NCBI GenBank assembly: GCA_045594705.1
Contig: JAZNZB010000030.1
Coordinates: 1-13,619 of the forward strand
Source: SVQP01 sp045594705
Lineage (GTDB): Bacteria > Bacillota > Clostridia > Oscillospirales > CAG-272
DNA: 13,619 nt
Reading direction: 5' to 3'
A program made the translations under genes and the position numbers. How positions within the stretch are numbered: the stretch's first letter is position 1; every line of letters begins with the position of its first letter. Below, in pieces: positions 1 to 6,373 of the stretch. The notes under the pieces were generated by a model, which was not told the DNA's origin, ran no database searches, and was given only the letters and a program-made list of their open reading frames with translations.

Positions 1-43
1 GCCGCGTGCGAGGAGCAACGCAGTAGTCGGTGATTTTTCAAAG

Positions 44-93
44 GCAAAAATAAGCGGACGGGGGATCCTTGATAATGGATCCCCCGTCCGCTT
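44..93 (-). terminator. Intrinsic terminator of the sigma/zinc-ribbon unit
   Basis: A perfect 17-bp stem (52-68 with 77-93, outer sequence AAGCGGACGGGGGATCC) closes an 8-base loop. Read leftward it is followed by TTATTTTTG, a good U-tract, about 85 bases past the stop of the zinc-ribbon gene. Read rightward the tail is only CTTTACTTG, so any rightward termination would be weaker. It may be bidirectional if a rightward gene ends just outside the window. Confidence 0.85.
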
Positions 94-178
94 TACTTGA
101 CCGGTCAGCTATTGATATCAGATATAAACGAAGACATTATGTTCCCTGTTTAATAAATGATACGCGCAAAGAGTAAAA

Positions 179-490
179 TTACTTAGCTCTTCTTGCCTCG
201 AAGCATGCGCTGCAGTAAACAGGTCTGTCGTTAGAAGGCTGGAAGTTGAGCTTAGCCTCGCCGCCGCACTCTGCGCAAACAGCGATGAAATACTGACGCT
301 CGGGCTTGCCTGCGTTCTTCTTAGCGTCGCGGCATGCCTTGCAGCTCTTGGGCTTGTTCAAAAAGCCTTTTTCCTTGTAGAACTGCTGCTCACCAGCGGT
401 GAATACGAATTCGTTGCCGCATTCCTTGCAAACCAGTGTTTCGTCAACAAACTCTTCTTCGCCAACGACTTTTACTTCATCTTCGTACAT
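179..490 (-). CDS. Double zinc-ribbon protein (zf-trcl / CxxC-type)
   Basis: A 103-residue soluble protein with two Cys4 zinc ribbons. The first uses C21, C24, C50 and C53 and has the core EFVFTAGEQQFYKEKGF, typical of the 'probable zinc-ribbon domain' (zf-trcl) family. The second uses C72, C75, C93 and C96 with the NDRPVYCSAC signature of the related CxxC-20-CxxC family. A GTG lies five codons upstream, but the ATG at 490 is preferred because GAGGG sits 9 bases before it and overlaps that GTG codon. The N-terminus is acidic. The gene begins 45 bases after the leftward sigma factor gene, no terminator separates them, and a strong terminator follows it, so the two are probably co-transcribed. 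The family has no firm biochemical function known to me. RNA or ribosome binding is a guess from fold only. Family assignment is confident, role is not. Confidence 0.85.
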   Translation of the reverse strand: MYEDEVKVVGEEEFVDETLVCKECGNEFVFTAGEQQFYKEKGFLNKPKSCKACRDAKKNAGKPERQYFIAVCAECGGEAKLNFQPSNDRPVYCSACFEARRAK

Positions 491-535
491 TTGTTTTTCC
501 CTCACTTGTTGTGATTAATTATTTATGGTAGACCC

Positions 536-1156
536 TTACGGGTTGTCCCCTTGTCCGAGCACCAACCGCAGCTTTTTTCTGATGCGGTAGATGGCGTTGG
601 AAATGGATTTCTCATCCTTTCCCAGCATTTGCGCAATATGCGCCGTGGTAGCACCCGAAACGTACAGCCACCACACGCGACTTTCGTAAGACGAAAGATT
701 GCGCGCAATGATCAGCTGCAACGCCTCCATACGTTCCTTATCGATCAAGGCATCCGTGACAGAATCCTCGCAGCCAAGCAGCTCGGGATTTTGCTCAATC
801 AAGCCCTCCCCTTCCAAGGAAAGCACACCCCGATGACGTTGCCTGCGGAATACGCGCATAGCAGATGCAAGACCGTGCCCAACGCAGATCTTTGCGTACA
901 GACCAAACTCAACGCCCTCGCGCGAGGGATCATAGGTCTGCACAGCACTGCAGAACACCACGCTCGCCTCCTGACGCAGATCTTCAAGATCCGCCTCGCT
1001 CATCTCGGGCGAAGCATACTTGGCAGCCATGGAATGCAGCATTGGTGCATATCTTTCAAGCAGAATCACATAGGCCGTCTGATCTCCTGCACGCGCAGCG
1101 CACAGCAGATCTGCAAGATCTGCATTTTGCTGTAATTTCGTGTTGGAGTTGCTCAT
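536..1156 (-). CDS. Small sigma-70-family RNA polymerase sigma factor (SigH-like)
   Basis: A 206-residue protein with the sigma region 2 and region 4 layout. Residues 16-110 cover region 2, with DLRQEA at 59-64 as the core-polymerase contact helix, followed by a basic RRQRHRG segment. Residues about 145-200 form region 4, ending in a helix-turn-helix (HIAQMLGKDEKSISNAIYRIRKKL). There is no region 1.1 or 3 of housekeeping length. Layout and size resemble SigH (sigma-30) and related alternative sigma factors more than ECF factors, but divergence is high and I would not assign a symbol. The ATG at 1156 has GGCGGTG upstream and lies about 30 bases downstream of a near-perfect sigma-A promoter. 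The zinc-ribbon gene follows in the same direction. No anti-sigma gene is adjacent. A diverged SigH paralogue is the main alternative to a novel regulator. Confidence 0.8.
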   Translation of the reverse strand: MSNSNTKLQQNADLADLLCAARAGDQTAYVILLERYAPMLHSMAAKYASPEMSEADLEDLRQEASVVFCSAVQTYDPSREGVEFGLYAKICVGHGLASAMRVFRRQRHRGVLSLEGEGLIEQNPELLGCEDSVTDALIDKERMEALQLIIARNLSSYESRVWWLYVSGATTAHIAQMLGKDEKSISNAIYRIRKKLRLVLGQGDNP

Positions 1157-1191
1157 GTTTTCACCGCCATTGATAGAGTGCCATTTATACC

Positions 1192-1219
1192 ATTATACCA
1201 CAAAAACACCCTTTGTCAA
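1192..1219 (-). promoter_or_regulatory. Sigma-A promoter of the sigma-factor gene
   Basis: On the minus strand TTGACA (1214-1219) and TATAAT (1192-1197) are both full consensus with a 16-base spacer. Transcription would begin near 1185, giving a short leader before the ATG at 1156. Confidence 0.85.
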
Positions 1220-1292
1220 GAGATTTTTTTGTCGAATTATCACATCAATGAAAAAATTCCCATGCAAATTTAGTAATATTGCACAACGCGCA

Positions 1293-1336
1293 AAGCCCCC
1301 GTTTGAGCATTGTGCAATGCTCGCGGGAGCTTTTTT
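1293..1336. terminator. Hairpin terminator between DUF4364 and sigma genes
   Basis: The outer stem AAGCCCCCG (1293-1301) pairs with CGGGAGCTT (1324-1332) with one mismatch. The inner stem GAGCATT (1305-1311) pairs with AATGCTC (1316-1322) around a GTGC loop. Rightward it is followed by six T residues, so it looks best as a plus-strand terminator, yet no plus-strand gene lies upstream. Leftward it has only TTT, so it is a weak terminator for the DUF4364 gene, which has no other candidate. Confidence 0.6.
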
Positions 1337-1422
1337 GTGACTTTTGTTATTTTTCAGTCAAAACTTTGTAACAATTTACAATTTATTCACGTTAACTAAA
1401 GCGCGAAAATCTGCCAAAACCC

Positions 1423-1974
1423 TTATGAAAAAAGGTAATTTACGTTGCCTGCGACCAGCGCGGTCACACCCTTGTAAATATTTTCGGGGTTTTCGCGGAA
1501 GTTGTCCGCCATTCTCTCTGCGCGCAGCCTGCTGTCCACAGTCAGCATGACCGACATGATGACCTCTTCCTTTTCGTACATTCTGCACTCCAGGTCGTAC
1601 ATCTTATCGGGACGTGCAGTGATATTGGTTGAGATGCGCACGCCTCTCTTCTGAAAATCCAGATAGCGCAAAGCACAACGCAAACTCTGATCCAGAATGC
1701 TGGGCAAAAGGTCACTCTTGAGCTCTTCGGCCACGCATCTGCCCTTGAAGGTCACCGCGTACAAGTCGTCCCCTGCCTCGTTCTGTCCGACGCAGGCGAT
1801 CAGGTCGTTATCCAGCATATCGTAAAACGCCTCTGCAAAATCGAGGTACATGACGTAATCGTTCTGCAGTGTCACGTCGTTGATGGTCACAAAGCTCATG
1901 GGATATCCGATGTTCTCCATCAGATACAGCACGAAAATCTTGACGTTTTTCATATCACCGATCGGTGAAGCCAT
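1423..1974 (-). CDS. DUF4364 family protein (winged-helix-like N-terminus)
   Basis: A 183-residue protein that matches the DUF4364 pattern I know from Clostridia. Residues about 8-75 begin with KNVKIFVLYLMENIGYPMSF and continue through TLQNDYVMYLDFAEAFYDMLDNDLI, which resembles the helices of a winged helix-turn-helix domain. The remaining part, with RCALRYLDFQKRGVRISTNITARPD, is alpha/beta and of unknown function. AAGGAG lies 7 bases before the ATG at 1974, with a promoter 37 bases further upstream. It stands alone as a leftward transcript, back to back with homoserine dehydrogenase. By analogy to the predicted fold it could be a transcription factor, but no target is evident. Confidence 0.8.
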   Translation of the reverse strand: MASPIGDMKNVKIFVLYLMENIGYPMSFVTINDVTLQNDYVMYLDFAEAFYDMLDNDLIACVGQNEAGDDLYAVTFKGRCVAEELKSDLLPSILDQSLRCALRYLDFQKRGVRISTNITARPDKMYDLECRMYEKEEVIMSVMLTVDSRLRAERMADNFRENPENIYKGVTALVAGNVNYLFS

Positions 1975-2010
1975 TCCTATTTCTCCTTCCGTCGCGGATG
2001 TCGTATCAGA

Positions 2011-2039
2011 ATTATATCACATAATTTGTAAATTATCAA
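2011..2039 (-). promoter_or_regulatory. Promoter of the DUF4364 gene
   Basis: On the minus strand TTGATA (2034-2039) and TATAAT (2011-2016) are separated by 17 bases. The -35 box is only 9 bases from the -35 box of the divergent homoserine dehydrogenase promoter. Confidence 0.75.
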
Positions 2040-2048
2040 CTCCATTTC

Positions 2049-2077
2049 TTGCAATTTTCAAAAAAATGTGGTATAGT
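2049..2077 (+). promoter_or_regulatory. Promoter of homoserine dehydrogenase operon
   Basis: TTGCAA (2049-2054) and TATAGT (2072-2077) are separated by 17 bases. Transcription would start near 2084, which places the in-frame ATG at 2083 at or before the transcript start and supports translation from 2122. Confidence 0.7.
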
Positions 2078-2121
2078 ATAAAATGATATATTATTCGCAT
2101 GATTCCCGGAGGTATTTTCCC

Positions 2122-3327
2122 ATGATTTCTGTAGCAATTCTCGGTTTTGGCGTAGTCGGCAGCGGCTGTGCCGAGGTACTGACACAAAACAAAGATCTGA
2201 TCCGTGCCGCATGCGGCAGTGACGTTGAGATCAAATACATTCTCGATCTGCGCGATTTCCCGGACAGCCCCTTTGCTGACCGCATCGTGCATGATTTCAA
2301 TATCATTGTAAACGACCCCGAGGTCTCTTTGGTTGCAGAGATGATGGGCGGCTCTCACCCCGCTTACGAGTTTACCAAGGCATGCTTAGAGGCGGGCAAG
2401 AGCGTGGTCACCTCCAACAAGGAAGTTGTTGCAAACTTTGGCGCAGAGCTTTTGGCTTTGGCCGAGCAAAACGGCGTGTCGTACCTGTTTGAAGCAAGCG
2501 TGGGCGGCGGTATTCCCGTGCTGCGCTCGATCTACGTGGACCTTGCATCCAACCGCATCGGCGAGGTCAACGGCATTCTCAACGGCACGACAAACTATAT
2601 CCTGACAAGCATGAAGGAATCCGGCACCAGCTTTGACGACGCGCTCAGAGCAGCGCAAAGACTGGGATACGCAGAGGCAAACCCCGCGGCTGACGTGGAA
2701 GGACTTGACGCTGCACGCAAGGTCGCCATTCTGTGCGGTCTTTGCTTTGGTAAACTGATCGCTCCCGCCGATATCCACACCGAGGGCATCACTGCCATTT
2801 CGGGCAAGGACGTATCCGACGCGGCACAGATGGGCTATGCCATCAAGCTGATCGGACATGCCGATTGTAAGGACGGTAAGATCACCGCGCTGGTCAGCCC
2901 CCGCATGGTACCCATGAGCAATCCCCTTTCGGGTATCTCGGGCGTATTCAACGGTGTGCTGCTCAACGGCAACATGGTAGGCGACGTCATGTTCTACGGC
3001 CCGGGAGCCGGCAAGCTGCCCACTGCAAGCGCAGTCGTGGCGGACATCATCGACATCGCGTCCGGTAAGGGTGGGGCTGTCAAAAAGCCGCATTTTGTCA
3101 ACGCGGCGGCAGACGACCTTGCTGACTTTGCCGCATATTCCTGCGCACGCTATTTCAGATTTGAAAATTCCCTGTCCGACGTAAACGCTGTGCTTGGCGA
3201 GCGTACCGGGCATATACTCTGCGAGGACGGTTACGTTTCGGTCATCACCGCTGCTCCCATGAGCGAAAGTGAGGTTGCCGAGCTTGCTACAAGACTCAAC
3301 GTCTGCTCGGCTATGCGCGTATTATGA
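2122..3327 (+). CDS. hom: Homoserine dehydrogenase
   Basis: This enzyme reduces aspartate-4-semialdehyde to homoserine with NAD(P)H in the cytoplasm, the branch step to threonine and methionine. The 401-residue product has the Rossmann motif GFGVVG at 8-13, then TSNKEVVA, EASVGGGIPVLRS, NGTTNYIL, and the signature LGYAEANPAADVEGLDAARK holding the substrate-binding acidic residues and the catalytic lysine. The C-terminal tail (about the last 60 residues, FRFENSL to the end) looks like a shortened ACT-type regulatory domain. Many family members are near 430 residues, so feedback control may be reduced or altered. The ATG at 2122 is chosen over 2083 because GGAGG lies 9 bases upstream and the promoter leaves no leader for 2083. 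The stop overlaps the start of the next gene by four bases (ATGA). Confidence 0.95.
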   Translation: MISVAILGFGVVGSGCAEVLTQNKDLIRAACGSDVEIKYILDLRDFPDSPFADRIVHDFNIIVNDPEVSLVAEMMGGSHPAYEFTKACLEAGKSVVTSNKEVVANFGAELLALAEQNGVSYLFEASVGGGIPVLRSIYVDLASNRIGEVNGILNGTTNYILTSMKESGTSFDDALRAAQRLGYAEANPAADVEGLDAARKVAILCGLCFGKLIAPADIHTEGITAISGKDVSDAAQMGYAIKLIGHADCKDGKITALVSPRMVPMSNPLSGISGVFNGVLLNGNMVGDVMFYGPGAGKLPTASAVVADIIDIASGKGGAVKKPHFVNAAADDLADFAAYSCARYFRFENSLSDVNAVLGERTGHILCEDGYVSVITAAPMSESEVAELATRLNVCSAMRVL

Positions 3328-4040
3328 TGAAGAAAAAAAGCAGAGGCTTTGCCAAACGCAACAGCCTTGGATATATTCTGGTCGGCACGCTGGTCGTGCT
3401 CCTGATGCTGTTTTGCATCATTGCGCTGACCGCGTCGATCGCGCCCGTGGTGCTCTCTATCCACGCAGGCGACGCACCTGCCATGATGACCATGCCCGCC
3501 ATGTTCTATTGCGTGTTTGTGGATTTCATTTTGCTGGAGATCATTTTCCTGCTCTTCCAGCCGGGTGCAAAGGATTATATTGAGGACGAGCAAACGCCTG
3601 TAAATCAGGATAAGAAAAAGATGTCGGGACAAATCATCATCGGCATCGTGTGCTGCGTGCTGCTTGTGTGCAGCATTGTCACGGCGCTGGGCGTATGCAA
3701 CGTGTTCACCGAGGACGGCATGGAATCCTACGTCTTTTTCAAGACCAATTCCTTTACCTGGGATGAGGTGGTATTCTACGAGCTGGAGTTTTCCAAGGAA
3801 AGCGGCCTTTCGCTTATGATCCACCTGTCCAAGGACAAGGCCATTCCGCTCTTTGGCATAGACAAGATCGCAAACCAGGCGTTCACCGAAAAATACGTGG
3901 ACGAATACGGCTTTGCGGGATATCTCAAGGAGCTGGCTATCGAGAGCGACAAGACCTTCAAGGTCAAAAGCCCCGAGGCCATAGAGGCATATTTCAAAAG
4001 CTCCCCCTATTGGGAGGCAATTGAGAAGTTGATACAGTAA
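3324..4040 (+). CDS. Membrane protein of unknown function, coupled to hom
   Basis: A 238-residue protein that I do not recognise as a named family. It starts with a basic cytoplasmic stretch (MMKKKSRGFAKR), then hydrophobic segments at about 17-45 and 58-78, a charged loop rich in K, D and E (80-102), a third segment at about 103-123, and a soluble C-terminal half. That half contains FKTNSFTWDEVVFYELEF and LSLMIHLSKDKAIPLFG, a strand pattern like bacterial PH-type domains anchored by membrane helices. That comparison is inference. Start: the ATG at 3324 overlaps the stop of homoserine dehydrogenase (ATGA), implying translational coupling. The ATG at 3327 is an alternative. A strong terminator follows within 10 bases, so the two genes form a two-gene operon. 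No metabolic link to threonine synthesis is visible. Confidence 0.8.
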   Translation: MMKKKSRGFAKRNSLGYILVGTLVVLLMLFCIIALTASIAPVVLSIHAGDAPAMMTMPAMFYCVFVDFILLEIIFLLFQPGAKDYIEDEQTPVNQDKKKMSGQIIIGIVCCVLLVCSIVTALGVCNVFTEDGMESYVFFKTNSFTWDEVVFYELEFSKESGLSLMIHLSKDKAIPLFGIDKIANQAFTEKYVDEYGFAGYLKELAIESDKTFKVKSPEAIEAYFKSSPYWEAIEKLIQ

Positions 4041-4046
4041 TATTTA

Positions 4047-4072
4047 CGGCGGCCAAAAGGCCGCCGTTTTTT
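4047..4072 (+). terminator. Intrinsic terminator of the hom operon
   Basis: CGGCGGCC and GGCCGCCG form a perfect 8-bp GC stem with an AAAA loop, followed by six T residues. It lies 6 bases after the stop codon. Confidence 0.95.
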
Positions 4073-4091
4073 GATTAAAATCACACAATGA

Positions 4092-4349
4092 AACACGCAG
4101 AAACCGTTTGGTTTCGCGTTCTCCCCCCTGCGCCGAAACAGATCGGCGCGCGTTTATCCCCCCTCCCGGAGGGGGGCGATGGAAATAGGTCGGATTTCCT
4201 CAAACTTAATGGGATAAATTTCTTCGCTGAGTTTAATTAAAAACCAGCACCACTCTCACAGCCCCCCCTCCGGGAGGGGGGAAATATTGGGTGCTGCCCT
4301 GTGCCAAGCACCGGGGGGAGAACGCGAATCCGAACGGTTTCTGCGCGTT
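4092..4349. repeat. 258-bp imperfect palindromic element
   Basis: The two ends are inverted copies. CGCAGAAACCGTTTGG at the left matches the reverse complement of the right end, CGCAGAAACCGTTCGG, and both continue to TTCGCGTTCTCCCCCC. Inward of this each arm carries a hairpin at the same place but of different sequence: GCGCCGA/TCGGCGC at 4130-4149, and GGTGCT/AGCACC at 4290-4312. Each arm then carries a GC-rich palindrome of the CCCCCCTCCCGGAGGGGGG type (4158-4176 and about 4262-4281). The centre, about 85 bases, is AT-rich with no ORF. No target-site duplication was recognised. It fills most of the 453-base gap between the hom terminator and the XRE promoter. It resembles a non-coding mobile palindrome or MITE. 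Confidence 0.7.
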
Positions 4350-4422
4350 ATATCTTTGTTGTACATTTATGAAATCCAACCCGGGGTTGATTTTTATTTT
4401 CAAAAACAAGCCATACGATATG

Positions 4423-4451
4423 TTGCAAGAAATACAGGCGCATGCTATAAT
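4423..4451 (+). promoter_or_regulatory. Promoter of the XRE regulator
   Basis: TTGCAA (4423-4428) and a consensus TATAAT (4446-4451) with a 17-base spacer. The start of transcription would fall near 4458, inside the palindrome described next. Confidence 0.8.
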
Positions 4452-4452
4452 G

Positions 4453-4470
4453 GTATCGTGATCACGAAAC
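4453..4470. promoter_or_regulatory. Likely operator of the XRE regulator
   Basis: The sequence GTATCGTGATCACGAAAC is a dyad with a perfect 12-base core, TCGTGATCACGA (4456-4467), centred on the expected transcription start. A dyad of this size at +1 in front of a helix-turn-helix gene suggests negative autoregulation. That is inferred from position. Confidence 0.5.
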
Positions 4471-4493
4471 AACATTGAAATGAGGATAAAAAT

Positions 4494-5582
4494 ATGAGTA
4501 TCGGAAGTAATATTTACGCTCTGCGCAAGGCGAAAAAGGTCACGCAGGCACAGCTTGCCGAAAAGATCGGCGTTTCGGAGCAGGCGGTTTCCAAATGGGA
4601 AAACGACGTATGTGCACCCGACGTCAGCCTGTTCCCCGTCATTGCAGAATACTTTGGCGTTTCGATCGATCGTCTGTTTGGCTATCACAATAACAGCTAT
4701 GCCGAAGAGGTCAAGAAGATTATCCAAGCGGCAGATGACAGCATGGACACCTATAAGGAAATTGAGATCATCAGCGAGGGACTTTCGCGCTATCCCAACA
4801 GCCCCGAGCTCAAAATCTATCTTGCCTTTTCCCTTTCCATGGTCAATCGCTTCTCCGAGGACACAGACGAGCGCGCCAAGGCTGTGGAAAAGGCGATCAA
4901 GGTCTGCACCGAGGTGGTGGATACCTGCGGAGACCAAGAACAGGTGGATGACGCGCTGAACATGCTGACGCGCATTTACAACGAGACCGCGCAGTACGAA
5001 AAGGCGCAGGCGTGCATTGAGAAAATGAGCGCAGAGTGCTACGACAGACGCGTTCTCGGCATGGTTGGCATGCTGGGTGGTAAGAAAAGCTATGCTGAGC
5101 AGGAGCAATATGCACAGTATGCGCTTTGGAAAATGTACTGGACCATGAGTCACGTGCTGGAAAAGATGTCGTACACCTATACCGAGCAAGGACAAACAGA
5201 AAAGGCGCTTGCGTTTATCAAGGCAAACCAAGCCCTGCTCTCTGTCTTTGATCTGGGCTGCCCGAATTTTTACGCGGCATATAAGATCACGGCTTATTCA
5301 AATGAAGCAAAAGCCTGCATGAAGCTTGGCGACAAGCAAAAGTGCCTTGCTGCACTCAAGCAGTTCTTTGTCGTCGCAAATCAAGTCAACGAGGTTGCCA
5401 AGAGCGAGGATTTCCACGTGCGTGCAAGAAATCCCCTGTATTTCTCGGCCATTCTCGACGAGGATCTGATGGAGGAATGCATCCTGCCCGGCGTGCACCC
5501 CGAAAAATTTTTGCCTACGTTTGACACATTCTTCGGTGAAGACGAGGAATACGCAGCGTTCAAGCAATCGGTGCTGGCTTAA
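4494..5582 (+). CDS. XRE-family transcriptional regulator with helical C-terminal domain
   Basis: A 362-residue protein. Residues 5-63 are a clear XRE/Cro helix-turn-helix, with VTQAQLAEKIGVSEQAVSKWEND as the recognition unit, followed by APDVSLFPVIAEYFGVSIDRLFG, the usual fourth and fifth helices. Residues about 70-330 are entirely helical with tetratricopeptide-like repeats (for example ALNMLTRIYNETAQYEKAQACIEKM, LEKMSYTYTEQGQTEKALAFI), probably a dimerisation or ligand-sensing domain. GAGG lies 8 bases before the ATG. It is monocistronic, with its own promoter, dyad operator and terminator. No antitoxin partner or peptide pheromone ORF was found next to it, so a Rap/PlcR-like peptide-sensing role is not supported beyond fold similarity. 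Target genes are unknown. Confidence 0.88.
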   Translation: MSIGSNIYALRKAKKVTQAQLAEKIGVSEQAVSKWENDVCAPDVSLFPVIAEYFGVSIDRLFGYHNNSYAEEVKKIIQAADDSMDTYKEIEIISEGLSRYPNSPELKIYLAFSLSMVNRFSEDTDERAKAVEKAIKVCTEVVDTCGDQEQVDDALNMLTRIYNETAQYEKAQACIEKMSAECYDRRVLGMVGMLGGKKSYAEQEQYAQYALWKMYWTMSHVLEKMSYTYTEQGQTEKALAFIKANQALLSVFDLGCPNFYAAYKITAYSNEAKACMKLGDKQKCLAALKQFFVVANQVNEVAKSEDFHVRARNPLYFSAILDEDLMEECILPGVHPEKFLPTFDTFFGEDEEYAAFKQSVLA

Positions 5583-5634
5583 TACAAGAAGCGCAGTTCA
5601 ATCGGATCGATAGATTAGCGGAGACATTCGCGTA

Positions 5635-5679
5635 AAACAAGGATTGTATCACGTAGATACAGTCCTTGTTTGCTTTTTT
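5635..5679 (+). terminator. Intrinsic terminator of the XRE gene
   Basis: A 16-position stem, AAACAAGGATTGTATC with GATACAGTCCTTGTTT, contains a single G-U type pair. The loop is ACGTA, and the stem is followed by GC and six T residues. It lies about 50 bases past the stop. Confidence 0.9.
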
Positions 5680-5696
5680 ATGAATTGTTGCCGTAG

Positions 5697-5818
5697 GCGC
5701 TGGCGATCACATATTTCGGCAAAGCCGAAATTCTCGCCCCTACAACTGTGTGTGTTGGAATTTTACAATACCAAAAACTCAACGGTTACGCCGTAGGGGC
5801 GATCATTGATCGCCAGCG
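5697..5818. repeat. Inverted pair of GTAG-type REP-like repeats (element A)
   Basis: The right unit (5793-5818) reads GTAGGGGCGATCA then TTGATCGCCAGCG, a GTAG followed by a hairpin. The left unit (5697-5743) is the same sequence inverted, except that its loop holds an extra perfect 8-bp hairpin, ATTTCGGC/GCCGAAAT, at 5713-5731. About 50 bases of AT-rich DNA lie between the units. It sits in the 335-base gap between the XRE and coat-protein genes. The rest of that gap holds only the XRE terminator and about 100 bases with no clear promoter. Confidence 0.75.
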
Positions 5819-5917
5819 TTTGCAGCAACAATATATGTGGAAAATCATCTCCTTGAATACCCCTCCCCTTTTTTGTCAACACTCTCCATACCCAAATTAT
5901 TTATATGGAGGAAAATT

Positions 5918-6373
5918 ATGACACTTACACCCAAGGAATCGAGTCTGCTCAAGGACCTCAAGGGAGAGGAGCAGCTGTGTGTGGCAAAATATCAGAAATA
6001 TGCAGCTGAGGCAAAGGCACCCGAGCTGCAGGCGTTGCTTTCGGGCATTGCGACCACCGAGCAGGAGCATCTGAAGACGCTAAACGACATGGAAAGCGGA
6101 AAGCTGGGCACAGTACCCTCACAGATCCCCGCGCCCGACAAATCAAGCTGCGTTGCCGTTTCCTACGCAAGCCCTGCGGACAAGGAGGCTGACGCCTTTC
6201 TTTGCAAGGATCTGCTTGCAACCGAAAAGCACGCGTCCGCACTCTACAACACCTGCGTGTTTGAGTTCACCTACCCAGAGGCAAGAAAAATGCTGAACCA
6301 CATCCAGGCCGAGGAGCAGCAGCACGGCGAAATGCTGTACGCTTATATGAACGCAAATAATATGTATAATTAA
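5918..6373 (+). CDS. CotF-like spore coat protein (ferritin-like fold)
   Basis: A 151-residue protein matching the clostridial coat F-domain family. The N-terminal helical pair is MTLTPKESSLLKDLKGEEQLCVAKYQKYAAEA with TTEQEHLKTLNDME. A linker rich in Pro and Ser (about 61-85) follows. The C-terminal pair is DAFLCKDLLATEKHASALYNTCVFEFTYPEARKMLNHIQAEEQQHGEMLYAYM. This is the four-helix ferritin-like layout, without a complete di-iron ligand set that I could assign. The ATG at 5918 is chosen because GGAGG lies 7 bases before it. Members are structural coat proteins made in the mother cell late in sporulation, and are also annotated as ferritin-like proteins. No sigma-E or sigma-K promoter could be firmly read upstream. 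The stop codon overlaps the stop of the convergent symporter gene. Confidence 0.85.
   Translation: MTLTPKESSLLKDLKGEEQLCVAKYQKYAAEAKAPELQALLSGIATTEQEHLKTLNDMESGKLGTVPSQIPAPDKSSCVAVSYASPADKEADAFLCKDLLATEKHASALYNTCVFEFTYPEARKMLNHIQAEEQQHGEMLYAYMNANNMYN

Noticed and set aside
1..51. Possible 3' end of a rightward gene (frame ending in TGA at 31-33, or a longer frame to 100)
   Set aside because: Fewer than 35 codons are visible and none gives a recognisable family. The longer frame runs through the terminator hairpin.
2386..3213. Minus-strand open frame across homoserine dehydrogenase
   Set aside because: Antisense shadow. The plus-strand frame has all homoserine dehydrogenase motifs, a promoter and a ribosome site.
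4233..5231. 332-codon minus-strand open frame across the XRE gene and palindrome
   Set aside because: It starts inside the XRE gene and ends in the repeat. It has no ribosome site and no recognisable domain.
4493..5582. XRE protein as antitoxin of a toxin-antitoxin pair
   Set aside because: No small partner ORF is adjacent. The gene is monocistronic, bounded by its own promoter and terminator, and much longer than typical antitoxins.
5819..5917. Sigma-K or sigma-E promoter for the coat protein gene
   Set aside because: CATACC near 5887 resembles a -10, but no matching -35 box lies at the right distance.
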